From the NCBI RefSeq assembly GCF_000002425.4, contig NC_037257.1, forward strand, positions 20,108,218 through 20,172,217: a stretch of DNA of 64,000 nt, read 5' to 3'. The notes beneath the pieces were generated by a model. The model ran no database searches and was not told where the DNA came from. It was given only the letters and a program-made list of their open reading frames with translations. Origin of the DNA: Physcomitrium patens. Lineage: Eukaryota; Streptophyta; Bryopsida; Funariales; Funariaceae. Shown in pieces: positions 1 through 11,499 of the stretch. Numbering within the stretch: the first letter of the stretch is position 1; each line of letters opens with the position of its first letter. A program made the translations under genes and the position numbers.

Positions 1-3000
1 TTCTAACAATACCTCCTAACCATGAACGGAATCGAGATAGGTTGAGGGAGAAACCGTTGCCAAAGAAAGATTATTGAAGGATTGAAGGATTTTGGGGAGG
101 TACCACTATAAAGCGAGATTATGGAGGTACAAAAGAGGAGATACTCTCGTGAGATGAAGGTGCCTTTGATGCGAGTTTTATTGGTATTTTGGAGAATGGA
201 AATATTATGTATAAGAAAGTTGATGATTTTAAAAGAAAAAAAAGAAAAAGATTATATAATATTGAAGGAAAATTACGCAAGTTAGATATATTGTAAGATG
301 ATGAGAGGGTTTTAAGTGTTTATGAAGAAAATGGACTGGATTATTCATTGGAATTGATTACATCTATTGGGTTAGGGGATAATGATAAGATTGTTGAGAT
401 TCATTCAAGAGAGGTTTATACCATACTTGAATCTTTTCAAGCACCAGAAGTCACTATAGAGACTAGATATAAAACGACAGATAAGAAGGTAAAGCCTGTT
501 GTCAGACCATTACCAGAAGATTCTAAAGAACAAATTGGGGAAGCATCAAAAGAAGCAAGTTTAAGAGATCCAATGAGTATTGGACATCAGTTTACTAAAG
601 AGACTTTTGAAGAATTGAAGATTGGTTCTGATGGTTCTTTATTGTCGGAGGAAATTACTTGCTTCAAAAAGATGTTGGCTAAACAAGGTAGATCATTTGC
701 CTTCGAATCTTATGAAATTGGGTGTATGGATCCAAATATTATAACGCCTATGGTTATCTTCACTGTACCGCATGTACTTTGGAATCTTAGACCGACTCCA
801 ATACCGAGGGCACATTTACCTAAATTAGTAGAACTATTAAAAGAAAAGATAAAGATGAATATATTGGAACCTTCATTTGCGCCGTATTCTAGTCGATGGT
901 TTACGGTACCTAAAAAGAATGGGTCACTATGGTTTATTCAAGATATGCAACCAATGAATGCAGAAACTGTTAAGAATGCAGGAATTGGACCTATTGTGGA
1001 TGAATTTGCTAAGGCGTTTGCTGGAAGGGCAATCTATTCAATGGGTGACTTGTATTCAGGCTATGATTAATTTCAACTTACCGAAAGAAGTAGAGATATG
1101 ACAACAATGAGGATACCACTTGGATTCGTTAGAATGTGCACTCTTCCTCAAGGCGCGACCAACTTAGTTGCACATATGATGAATGGGATGAATAAGGTAT
1201 TGAGAGATTTTATTCCGAAAAAGACTATGCCTTTTCTGGATGATGTTTCTATAAAGGGTGCAGAGAAGGAGACAAGGATGAAACTTTAGATACGAGGGGG
1301 TGTCGCATATATGTTGTTGATCATATACAAGATTGCGAAAAGATTTTTACTTGACTTCGAGAAGTTCATCTTACATTATCAGGTACGAAGTCCGTATTTG
1401 GAGTACAAGAGGTTGTGATTGTTGGACATTTATGTGGATCTTACGGAAGAAAACCAGATCCGACTAAAGTTGATGTAATTGGAAGGATGAAAGAGGATTG
1501 TGATTCTTTAACAGAAATTCACAGGTTTTTAGGTGCGTGTGTATTTTATCGAATCTGGATCTCTCATTATGCTCACATAGCAGATCCATTATATGAACTG
1601 TTATATAAGGGCTACCAATTCAAATGGAAAGAAAGGCATATTCACGCAATGCAAAGATTGAAGAAATTATTGATGTCACCTTCAATATTGAGAAAGGTTG
1701 ATTATAAGTGCAATAGACCAGTGATTCTTATTGTGGACGCTAGTCCAATTGCCATTGGATGGACTGTGGGTCAAGATGATTCTAGTGGGAAAAGATTTGC
1801 AGTTCGATTTGGAGCTAAAGTTTTAAGTATTTGTCAGCGTGCATATTTGCAAGTCAAAAGAGAACTTTTGGGAGTTGTTTCGGCTATGAAAGCTGAAAAG
1901 GACTATTTGATTGGGGCAGTAGTAGTAATTGAAATAGATTGCTTGCCATTGCTTGGAATGATTACTAACTGTTTAATGCCAGATATTGCAATGTTGAGAT
2001 GGATTGCTTATATTAAGTCACTAAATCTGGAATTTAAGCATGTTACTGGGAAGGACAATTTAATAGCAGACATGCTATCTCGAGCAAGATACGAGAGCGA
2101 GGACGAAATGGTTGAAGATATTGATGATGTCGGATTGAAATTCTATTCAATATCAAATCTCAACAGAGAAGACAAGCTATTTCTTGAAGAATCTTATGAA
2201 GGAGAATTATTGGATATTGGTCATTATTTGAATACCTTATCAAAGTAGGGGAATTGGTCTACAAAAAAATTCAAACAAATAAGAAAAAAAGCATATGGAT
2301 TTTTACTTCGAGATGGATTCTTATAGAAGAGACCGAAGAAAGGAATTGGGATGCCACAACAAGTGATAGGTAAAAAAGAAAAAAAACTAAAATTATTAAA
2401 GGAGTTTCATGATAGTTTATGGGCAGGGCATAGAGGAATCTGGACTACTTTTGCTAAACTCAAGAAACGATATTGATAGAAAAATATGTATCGAGATGTG
2501 CTCTCATTTGTAGAGTCATGTGAAATCTGTCAATCGTATTCTAATATCCGACATTGAGATGGTCTTCATCATATGTATCCTCTGGCTATTCATTTTAAAT
2601 GGGTTGTTGATTTGGTTATTATACCAGTTGGATTATGGCAGATGAGATATTTGGTTTTAGCTCGTGAAGATTTATCAAATTAAGTAGAAGGAAGAGCATT
2701 GAGGACAAAATCTACAAAGAGGATTTGTAGGTTTTTGCTTGAAGATGTCATTTGTCGCTACGGATGCGTAGGAAAAATCACTACAGATCGTGGAGAATTA
2801 AATGCACAAGAAGCTCATAAGTTCTTTGAAAGATGTGGAGTTAAACTATCACTGACTACTTCTTATAATCCGGAAGGGAATGCAAAAAGTGAACGCGGTC
2901 ACCCACCGATTGTGAAAGCATTAGTTAAAGCTTGTAATGGGAAAGTTAAAGAGTAGCCATGGCTTTTGTCATTTGCATTATAGGGTGATCGAACAATACA

Positions 3001-3586
3001 TAATTTGGTGACAGGATATATGCCAGTAGAACTTATGACAGGTCGAAAACCAATTATGCCGATTGAAGAAAAGGTACTTACTTGGAGTATGCTACTATGG
3101 GAAGATGGATTGACAAGAGAAGAACTTCTGGCTGTTAGGATTAGACAATTGGAGCAAAGATCGGAAGATGTGCAGATAACATTGGAAAGGTTAAAAAGAG
3201 CAAGGTTACAAAATAAGGTGCGATTCGATAAGCAACATCGATTGAGACCTAAGTCAATCGAGAAAGGTGATTGGGTACTTGTTTATGAGAATAGTTTGAA
3301 CAACCAATATAGCACTTTACGGAAGTTTTCAAAACGTTGGTTTGGACCGTATGTGGTAACAACTATTCATGATAATGCGACTTATTCATTACGGGAGTTA
3401 GATGGTACAAAATTGAAAATACCAATTGCAGAGAAGCGAGTAAAAATATTTAAACGAAGACATGCTGAGATGAATATGGAAGACCTTAATGAAGGTATAC
3501 AGATTCCGCAGCAAGAAGATGAAAGTCATTTGGATAATAAAGGTGACAAAGACGAACTGGACAAAGACGTAGAGGATATATTCTGA
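1..3586 (+). pseudogene. Decayed Pol of element A: reverse transcriptase, RNase H, integrase
   Basis: Remnant of a gypsy-type polyprotein. Bases 1-90 match the end of B's protease. RT runs from about 800 to 1410, with VPKKNGSLWFIQDM upstream and an FLDD active-site box at 1233-1244. RNase H covers about 1700-2090, with VDASPIAIGW and DMLSRAR. The integrase follows: a zinc-binding region near 2400-2540 (H, H, CEIC), the catalytic core with TTDRGELNAQE around 2785, and a C-terminal domain ending at 3586. In-frame stops lie at 1068, 1352, 2246, 2324, 2474, 2477, 2555, 2681, 2954 and 2981, and a frameshift at about 1250-1290. Each stop is one C-to-T or G-to-A change from a Gln, Trp or Arg codon. 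The RT carries LDD rather than the YxDD typical of retroviruses. No chromodomain is evident. Confidence 0.85.
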
Positions 3587-3648
3587 ATCAAACAGCAATT
3601 GGATAAATTGGTGCATACCAGAGGATGCACAGGTTCAGAGAAGGTGGA

Positions 3649-4917
3649 TGTCATATTGTAACACGAGTATACTGTGAAAATATAAAGAAAGAGGACTTTT
3701 ATTAATATTCAGTTACCTCGAATATTGGGAGCAACGACCAACTCCAGTGCAAATACTGAGTGGCCAGGTTCAGTCACCCCGTTACAGTCAATTGGGGCAT
3801 ATTGAAATGCTCTGTTCGATTCTAATAATGGGAGTCAACAGGAAGGGAAAGGACCAATTCACACAACGGGTGAGCCTGGTTCGAAGAGCCAATTGGATCC
3901 AATTTCAAGACATCAAATCCGGGTCCTCTTACCCAATATGAGACCTGAATTCGTCAGGCAATCCAATGAAGTCTAATTACGAGAAAATCCAAGTCTTACT
4001 ACGGGCCTCAGCCAATCTAACGTGAAGGACCAATTTGATCCTATTACTGAAACATCCGGGTCTTACTACTGGACTCTTATCCAAACTGAGACGTGAATTG
4101 GTCGAGCGACTCAATGTGGTCTCCATTACGGGGCTCCGATTCCGTTTCAGGCTGTTTCGTCATTTGTGCCATTCCGAGAACGTCCTTTCGGTAAAAAAAT
4201 CTCTTAAAGGTAAAAACGGAGGAGAAAGCTCTAACGGCGAGAGCCAATTTTGGATCCAAGCTCTGATGGCGGGAGCCAATTTTGGATCCAAGATGGAAGA
4301 TTGAAGAAATTCAAAATTAAGTTTAAGAGATGAGAGGGGAGAGAGAAGAAGTTTTCATGGAGTTTTGAAGGATCGAAGAGCTAGCTTCATGCTTTGGGAA
4401 GGGGAAAAAAGACAGAGAATTGGGTTTTTTTTTCTTCATAGGGTTTTGAGAAGACTGAGACAATCGTTGCTAAAGTCAGTGTTGTAATGGTGAATCGGGA
4501 TTTTTTAATGAAGTGGATTTGATTACTCTTGACTGTTTTATGAAATCGAGTTACGTCTGTGATGAAGAATTAAAAGGGTGTCTATAGAATTGAGTATGCG
4601 GAGTGAATGAAATTTATTGGGTTAATCTAACAAGACAGTTAGTGGATACAAGATCGTGAGTATAATTCGATATCGATGATTAGCAGTTTGGATTGTTCGG
4701 GGTTCTTTGTAACGTATAGAGACCTACTGGCTGGGACAAAAAGGACTTCGACGAGTAATTGAAGGACATCCATATAGATTTACGGTGTATTCTTGTAGTT
4801 GTTTATATTCTAACAGTCAAAAACCGATAGACTGTTTGAATATTAGCGAATCTCCATACTACCTTCTACAGTTAGACGCTTGGCGCGTTCTTGAGCAGGA
4901 AAGCACGTAATACGACA
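3649..4917 (+). repeat. 3' LTR of element A
   Basis: Bounded by TGTCATATT and AATACGACA and preceded directly by a polypurine tract. The same family of sequence, clearly diverged, occurs in reverse orientation at 17244-18614 (5' LTR of B), which defines the ends. The part at about 3690-4300 is rich in short direct motifs such as GAGCCAATT. Confidence 0.8.
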
Positions 4918-4926
4918 TCGTTTGAT

Positions 4927-7900
4927 TCATAATATGTTCTCTAAATTTTCGTCTTGTCCATCTCCACTGTCTCTGCTATCCAAATCAATTTCATCTTCCC
5001 ACTACGGAATATCTATGTCTTTATTAAGATCTTCTATATTTATTTCTGTATATCTTTGTTTAAATAATTTCACTCTCTTCCCTGCAATTGGTATTTTTAA
5101 CTATGTGCCATCTAACTCTCGTATTGAATAAGTCGCATTATCATGAATAGTTGTTACCACATACGGTCCAAACCAACGTTTTGAAAACTTCCGTAAAGTG
5201 CTATATTGGTTGTTCAAACTATTCTCATAAACAAGTACCCAATCACCTTTCTCGATTGACTTAGGTCTCAATCGATGTTGCTTATCGAATCGCACCTTAT
5301 TTTGTAACCTTGCTCTTTTTAACCTTTCCAATGCTATCTGCACATCTTCCGATCTTTGCTCCAATTGTCTAATCCTAACAACCAGAAGTTCTTCTCTTGT
5401 CAATCCATCTTCCCATAGTAGCATACTCCAAGTAAGTACCTTTTCTTCAATCGGCATAATTGGTTTTCGACTTGTCATAAGTTCTACTGGCATATATCCT
5501 GTCACCAAATTATGTATTGTTCGATCACCCTATAATGCAAATGACAAAAGCCATGGCTACTCTTTAACTTTCCCATTACAAGCTTTAACTAATGCTTTCA
5601 CAATCGGTGGGTGACCGCGTTCACTTTTTGCATTCCCTTCCGGATTATAAGAAGTAGTCAGTGATAGTTTAACTCCACATCTTTCAAAGAACTTATGAGC
5701 TTCTTGTGCATTTAATTCTCCACGATCTGTAGTGATTTTTCCTACGCATCCGTAGCGACAAATGACATCTTCAAGCAAAAACCTACAAATCCTCTTTGTA
5801 GATTTTGTCCTCAATGCTCTTCCTTCTACTTAATTTGATAAATCTTCACGAGCTAAAACCAAATATCTCATCTGCCATAATCCAACTGGTATAATAACCA
5901 AATCAACAACCCATTTAAAATGAATAGCCAGAGGATACATATGATGAAGACCATCTCAATGTCGGATATTAGAATACGATTGACAGATTTCACATGACTC
6001 TACAAATGAGAGCACATCTCGATACATATTTTTCTATCAATATCGTTTCTTGAGTTTAGCAAAAGTAGTCCAGATTCCTCTATGCCCTGCCCATAAACTA
6101 TCATGAAACTCCTTTAATAATTTTAGTTTTTTTTCTTTTTTACCTATCACTCGTTGTGGCATCCCAATTCCTTTCTTCGGTCTCTTCTATAAGAATCCAT
6201 CTCGAAGTAAAAATCCATATGCTTTTTTTCTTATTTGTTTGAATTTTTTTGTAGACCAATTCCCCTACTTTGATAAGGTATTCAAATAATGACCAATATC
6301 CAATAATTCTCCTTCATAAGATTCTTCAAGAAATAGCTTGTCTTCTCTGTTGAGATTTGATATTGAATAGAATTTCAATCCGACATCATCAATATCTTCA
6401 ACCATTTCGTCCTCGCTCTCGTATCTTGCTCGAGATAGCATGTCTGCTATTAAATTGTCCTTCCCAGTAACATGCTTAAATTCCAAATTTAGTGACTTAA
6501 TATAAGCAATCCATCTCAACATTGCAATATCTGGCATTAAACAGTTAGTAATCATTCCAAGCAATGGCAAGCAATCTATTTCAATTACTACTACTGCCCC
6601 AATCAAATAGTCCTTTTCAGCTTTCATAGCCGAAACAACTCCCAAAAGTTCTCTTTTGACTTGCAAATATGCACGCTGACAAATACTTAAAACTTTAGCT
6701 CCAAATCGAACTGCAAATCTTTTCCCACTAGAATCATCTTGACCCACAGTCCATCCAATGGCAATTGGACTAGCGTCCACAATAAGAATCACTGGTCTAT
6801 TGCACTTATAATCAACCTTTCTCAATATTGAAGGTGACATCAATAATTTCTTCAATCTTTGCATTGCGTGAATATGCCTTTCTTTCCATTTGAATTGGTA
6901 GCCCTTATATAACAGTTCATATAATGGATCTGCTATGTGAGCATAATGAGAGATCCAGATTCGATAAAATACACACGCACCTAAAAACCTGCGAATTTCT
7001 GCTAAAGAATCACAATCCTCTTTCATCCTTCCAATTGCATCAACTTTAGTCGGATCTGGTTTTCTTCCGTAAGATCCACATAAATGTCCAACAATCACAA
7101 CCTCTTGTACTCCAAATACGGACTTCGTACCTGATAATGTAAGATGAACTTCTCGAAGTCAAGTAAAAATCTTTTCGCAATCTTGTATATGATCAACAAC
7201 ATATATGCGACACCCCCTCGTATCTAAAGTTTCATCCTTGTCTCCTTCTCTGCACCCTTTATAGAAACATCATCCAGAAAAGGCATAGTCTTTTTCGGAA
7301 TAAAATCTCTCAATACCTTATTCATCCCATTCATCATATGTGCAACTAAGTTGGTCGCGCCTTGAGGAAGAGTACACATTCTAACGAATCCAAGTGGTAT
7401 CCTCATTGTTGTCATATCTCTACTTCTTTCGGTAAGTTGAAATTAATCATAGCCTGAATACAAGTCACCCATTGAATAGATTGCCCTTGCAGCAAACGCC
7501 TCAGTAAATTCATCCACAATAGGTCCAATTCCTGCATTCTTAACAGTTTCTGCATTCATTGGTTGCATATCTTGAATAAACCATAGTGACCCATTCTTTT
7601 TAGGTACCGTAAACCATCGACTAGAATACGGCGCAAATGAAGGTTCCAATATATTCATCTTTATCTTTTCTTTTAATAGTTCTACTAATTTAGGTAAATG
7701 TGCCCTCGGTATTGGAGTCGGTCTAAGATTCCAAAGTACATGCGGTACAGTGAAGATAACCATAGGCGTTATAATATTTGGATCCACACACCCAATTTCA
7801 TAAGATTCGAAGGCAAATGATCTACCTTGTTTAGCCAACATCTTTTTGAAGCAAGTAATTTCCTCCGACAATAAAGAACCATCAGAACCAATCTTCAATT

Positions 7901-8165
7901 CTTCAAAAGTCTCTTTAGTAAACTGATGTCCAATACTCATTGGATCTCTTAAACTTGCTTCTTTTGATGCTTCCCCAATTTGTTCTTTAGAATCTTCTGG
8001 TAATGGTCTGACAACAGGCTTTACCTTCTTATCTGTCGTTTTATATCTAGTCTCTATAGTGACTTCTGGTGCTTGAAAAGATTCAAGTATGGTATAAACC
8101 TCTCTTGAATGAATCTCAACAATCTTATCATTATCCCCTAACCCAATAGATGTAATCAATTCCAA
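4927..8165 (-). pseudogene. Decayed Pol of element B
   Basis: Reverse-complement counterpart of A's pol with the same domain order and the same stops at mirrored positions (for example 7443, 6265, 5557). Over the 8165-5105 stretch only about a dozen residues differ from A. From 5104 down to the TGA at 4927 the two copies suddenly differ at roughly a quarter of positions. RT, RNase H and integrase motifs are as in A. It cannot encode a continuous protein. Either the stops were present in the source of both copies, or one copy was overwritten by the other. Confidence 0.85.
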
Positions 8166-8435
8166 TGAATAATCCAGTCCATTTTCTTCATAAACACTTA
8201 AAACCCTCTCATCATCTTACAATATATCTAACTTGCGTAATTTTCCTTCAATATTATATAATCTTTTTCTTTTTTTTCTTTTAAAATCATCAACTTTCTT
8301 ATACATAATATTTCCATTCTCCAAAATACCAATAAAACTCGCATCAAAGGCACCTTCATCTCACGAGAGTATCTCCTCTTTTGTACCTCCATAATCTCGC
8401 TTTATAGTGGTACCTCCCCAAAATCCTTCAATCCT

Positions 8436-8921
8436 TCAATAATCTTTCTTTGGCAACGGTTTCTCCCTCAACCTATCTCGATTCCGTTCATGGTTAGGAG
8501 GTATTGTTAGAAATTGTACAACTTTCCTCCCATCTTCGCTATGTACTCTTGCATAAGCAGAACCACCATGAAGTACTTTTGTTTCCATCCGTGTTGCCGT
8601 AATATAAGGTTGTCCTAAAATCAACGGATAAGATGTTGTATCTTGAACAAAGAAATGTTGCTCCGTCACAACATCCCCAATCCGAATTTTGACATCTGGA
8701 CAAGCTCCATATAATTTGTCTCGTGTGTTATTGTTTGCTTGTATTGCCCATCCATGTTCCATATCAATTGGCCATTTTTGCTTCTTATAAAGATCTTTAG
8801 ACATAAGATTTATTTCAGAACCATGGTCGACTAAAGCAACAATTGGTTCTTCTATATCTCCTACTTTCACCAATACCTCAATAGTTATCCTTGCCCAATG
8901 CTTTCGAGTATAATAGGTCAA
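8436..8921 (-). pseudogene. Retropepsin-like protease region of element B
   Basis: Open stretch of 161 codons between gag and RT. An aspartic-protease signature, VALVDHGSEINLM, lies around residues 28-40, followed by the flap-side ILGQPY near residue 100, as in retroviral-type proteases of gypsy elements. The active-site triplet is Asp-His-Gly rather than the usual Asp-Ser/Thr-Gly, which may be a lineage variant or a mutation. It would process Gag-Pol in virus-like particles. The last part corresponds to the first bases of this window (element A). The frame is open but its gag and pol neighbours are broken, so it is unlikely to be made as part of a working polyprotein. Confidence 0.65.
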
Positions 8922-9077
8922 AGTTTTTATTTCTTTATCACTATAATCTTCAAAATGTACTCATTGATTATACCCATTCTTTTCATTTGTTGGTTGCTTG
9001 TAACCAATATTAATCTCTTCTTCATCTTTATATATTCTTGCATCAATAGTATGATTCATTCTAGTTTCACCCATTAA

Positions 9078-10354
9078 TTACCTCTTTTGCTTAATGCTGT
9101 CAATGATAACATCATGAAACTCCTTCTTTGTAATTCCCAAAACTTCTTTCAATGTGAATTCCACCTTAGCATTTAATATATGTTCTTCCAACACCCCTTT
9201 CAAATTTTTTGCCGCTTCAATGTCAGAAAGTAGCTTATAAGCAATTGATTTGTCCTTATCTTTTGTCTCCCTTGTTTTTTCTTCCAATGATGCTGAGGTA
9301 TCCTTTACAAATAATTCTTATGAAGCTGCCTCTCGAGCCTTGCCTCTTTGAGTTTGCCTCTTAGAAGAATTTCTTTCTCTCGTATCATCAAAATTTCCTC
9401 GTCTCTTTTCTTCCATCAAAGCTTCATGTTGGCTCTTAGCTATATATGCATGAACTCAAAGAGACTCAACAGGATCCTCCCAACCTATTGCACCTCGTAT
9501 TGTAGCTGCAGTCCTCAATAATGCTTCTCGAGGTAATTTCCCTTTTTGCATTGTAGAAATAACAAAAGCCCAAAACTCACTAGTTTCCATACTTCCACCA
9601 AGGTCATCATCAACTCTAGCTTCATAACTTCCACTTTCTTGTGCTGTTGTTTCATGCTCTTTTATGTAATCTTGAACCAATGCTCTCATTCCTCCCTTGC
9701 CAAAATTGGTTTGAAGAAGATCCTCCCTATCTTTTAATGCTATCTTCCCATCTTTTCAGCAAATAATTCCTTGTCGTATCATAGTATTAAATCATTGCAA
9801 TCTTTCTTAGTGTGTGAAGCATCATCACACCAAATGCATCTTTGTACATATCCTTGTTTTGAAACATTCTTCAAATTATTTGTAGAATTATTCTCTTCAA
9901 GTCTTGCCAATTTGATTTGAAGATCTCGCATTCCTCGTATAATTTCTTCCATCATCATATCTGCTTTCTTTCATAAGGATGTCGAAGGTTGAACTGTAGG
10001 CATTATTGGTGGTGTTGTATGTATTGGAGCTTTGGGTGCTTGTACTATTTTTAGAAATATTGCTCCTATCCTTCTTCCTTTCTCTTTTTGCAAGCAACCC
10101 CATTGCATCTTCAACGTTCTTCTACTTTGTTGTCAATCCTTCATCTTCTTCTTTATCTTCAAGAAGAAGTTCCAATTTTCCTTGCAATTTTCTATCAGCA
10201 GCTTGAAGAAATAGATCAACTTTGATCTGCTCCAATGTCAATTTTTCTATCTTCGATAATTGAGAGTACTGCCTCTCAAATTTCCTTAGTAGCTCTGTTG
10301 CTTGCAAATTCTTATTAAGCCGTTCAATCCATTCCAGAAACAGCTTCTTAGTAA
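9078..10354 (-). pseudogene. Gag of element B, C-terminal part
   Basis: A series of short minus-strand open segments (about 10307-10122, 10103-9897, 9689-9456, 9287-9078) rich in Lys, Glu and Ser, read as a broken Gag between the D insertion and the protease. No zinc knuckle is clear. The upstream segment has a leucine-rich helix typical of capsid sequence. Identity as Gag rests on position (after the LTR, before the protease) and on continuity with the gag start at 17179 once D is removed at the duplicated CGCGA. Confidence 0.6.
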
Positions 10355-10359
10355 CGCGA
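10355..10359. repeat. Target-site duplication CGCGA, left copy (element D)
   Basis: CGCGA directly left of D's TGTCAAGG end. The same five bases follow D's other end at 16756-16760. Joining the flanks at one copy restores continuous gag of B. Confidence 0.92.
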
Positions 10360-10920
10360 TGTCAAGGACAAGAACTTGATGAAAAAACAATTCAAACAAG
10401 TGAGCCTTCACTCAAAGAAAGGCAACACAATATAATTAAACAAGTATGTATATTGAAAGAAAAACTGGAATAACTATTGCCAAAAGACAAGAAAACTAGA
10501 GATCCTTGAAACTAGACTGGAAGCAAGAAAGGAGTTGACAAGAGTGAAGAAGCCTTCACTCTTGTCTCTATATATACTCTCTAACTAGGGGCTACGTGGC
10601 GACGTTCTATAGGACCTCCAATATGTGTTGACTTTGTAAGGCACATGCCTTGACTTACAAGGTAAGTTTTTCTAGATGTGGGCCACATAGTTAGCTTGAT
10701 CTTCAAGCTAACAACATGTGTGGCACATGGCCAACTTATTGACCACGTTTCAAATCCAAAAAGTCAATTAAAAAGACCTATGAAGTCAAATGAGCATCTA
10801 GAAAGTTTCTAGGAAGCTTCCATATTAAATACTATAGAATTAACTTACTTTTACCTACTTTTACTTACTTCTACCTATTTCTATATGTAATTATTAGCTT
10901 ACATGATTATGGCCATGTCA
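10360..10920 (-). repeat. 3' LTR of element D
   Basis: 561 bp, matching 16195-16755 throughout. Read on the minus strand it starts TGACATGG and ends with TTGACA. A TATA-like TATATATA lies near 10571-10578, preceded on the minus strand by a GCCACGTAGCC motif. Partial heat-shock-like GAA/TTC repeats occur near 10800-10820. Confidence 0.92.
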
Positions 10921-10961
10921 TCACCCCCCCTTCTAGGGACGAGTTCCACAGGGAGCGGTCA

Positions 10962-11384
10962 TCATATGTTGAGAAAATCTATGATGCGATGCATTGTATT
11001 CTCCACATACTCTAATCTCTGTTCTCTTCGAAGATGATTGATAAGGCCTCTCAACCATCGGTAGTATCCCATACCAGGGCGGGAAGACCACCCAGTTATT
11101 TGATCATTGTTGAGGCCTTCGTAACTTCCTTCGAATAGAATATTTGGAACACTATCAGGAGTTGTTCCTACTTCTAGCAAAATCACCAAACATCGGGAGT
11201 TCCTTCCCAAATCGTGATACCAAACGCGTTGTATCTCACCATCTATTCGAGGAAAACCATCTCATTCTTGAGGATATTCATCCCGATTGCATCGTCTTGA
11301 AGGTTGTGACAATCGTAATGTCTCATCCGACAGGTCAGCAAATAAAGGCTCTAGAATTGAATTCGCTGGTTGTTGGTTCTCCAT
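10962..11384 (-). pseudogene. Extra 3' ORF of element D (homolog of 43698-44051 in F)
   Basis: An ATG at 11384 opens a 141-codon frame ending at 10962, interrupted by one TGA at codon 41. It lies after the chromodomain and before the polypurine tract, outside the usual gag-pol. The second half has a motif GYYRWLRGLINHLRREQ followed by an amphipathic leucine-rich helix. The same arrangement occurs in F as GHYRWLQGSMNHLPREQ. The N-terminal part of both has SQPS followed by Arg-rich residues and Arg-Asp-Glu. I do not recognise the family. It might be a nucleic-acid or chromatin-binding accessory protein, but that is a guess. Conservation between two diverged elements argues that it once encoded a protein. 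Confidence 0.6.
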
Positions 11385-11499
11385 CTCCTGAGCGCCACTA
11401 TTACAACGAAGCTACGAACAAGAATTGAAAGTAGAATGTTATCTTGCCTAGATGTTGTTTCTTTTATAAAGAAGATTTTCATCTTGTTTTTGATGGATA

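Larger units (their letters stand above)
1..4917 (+). mobile_element. Ty3/gypsy-type LTR retrotransposon A, 3' part (5' end beyond window)
   Basis: Plus-strand element entering from the left edge. In order it shows the last part of a protease region, a broken pol (RT, RNase H, integrase), a purine-rich tract (AGAGAAGGTGGA, 3637-3648) and a 1269-bp 3' LTR (3649-4917). The LTR starts TGTCATATT and ends AATACGACA, a near-perfect terminal inverted repeat. Its right end abuts the pol 3' end of element B, which runs the other way, so A most likely inserted into B just past B's stop codon. The 5' LTR, gag and left target duplication lie outside the window. The candidate right target-site bases are TCGTT (4918-4922), which cannot be confirmed here. 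The element is dead: pol has about ten in-frame stops and one frameshift. Confidence 0.85.

Noticed and set aside
4918-4922. TCGTT as confirmed target duplication of element A
   Set aside because: The left end of A is outside the window, so the second copy cannot be examined.
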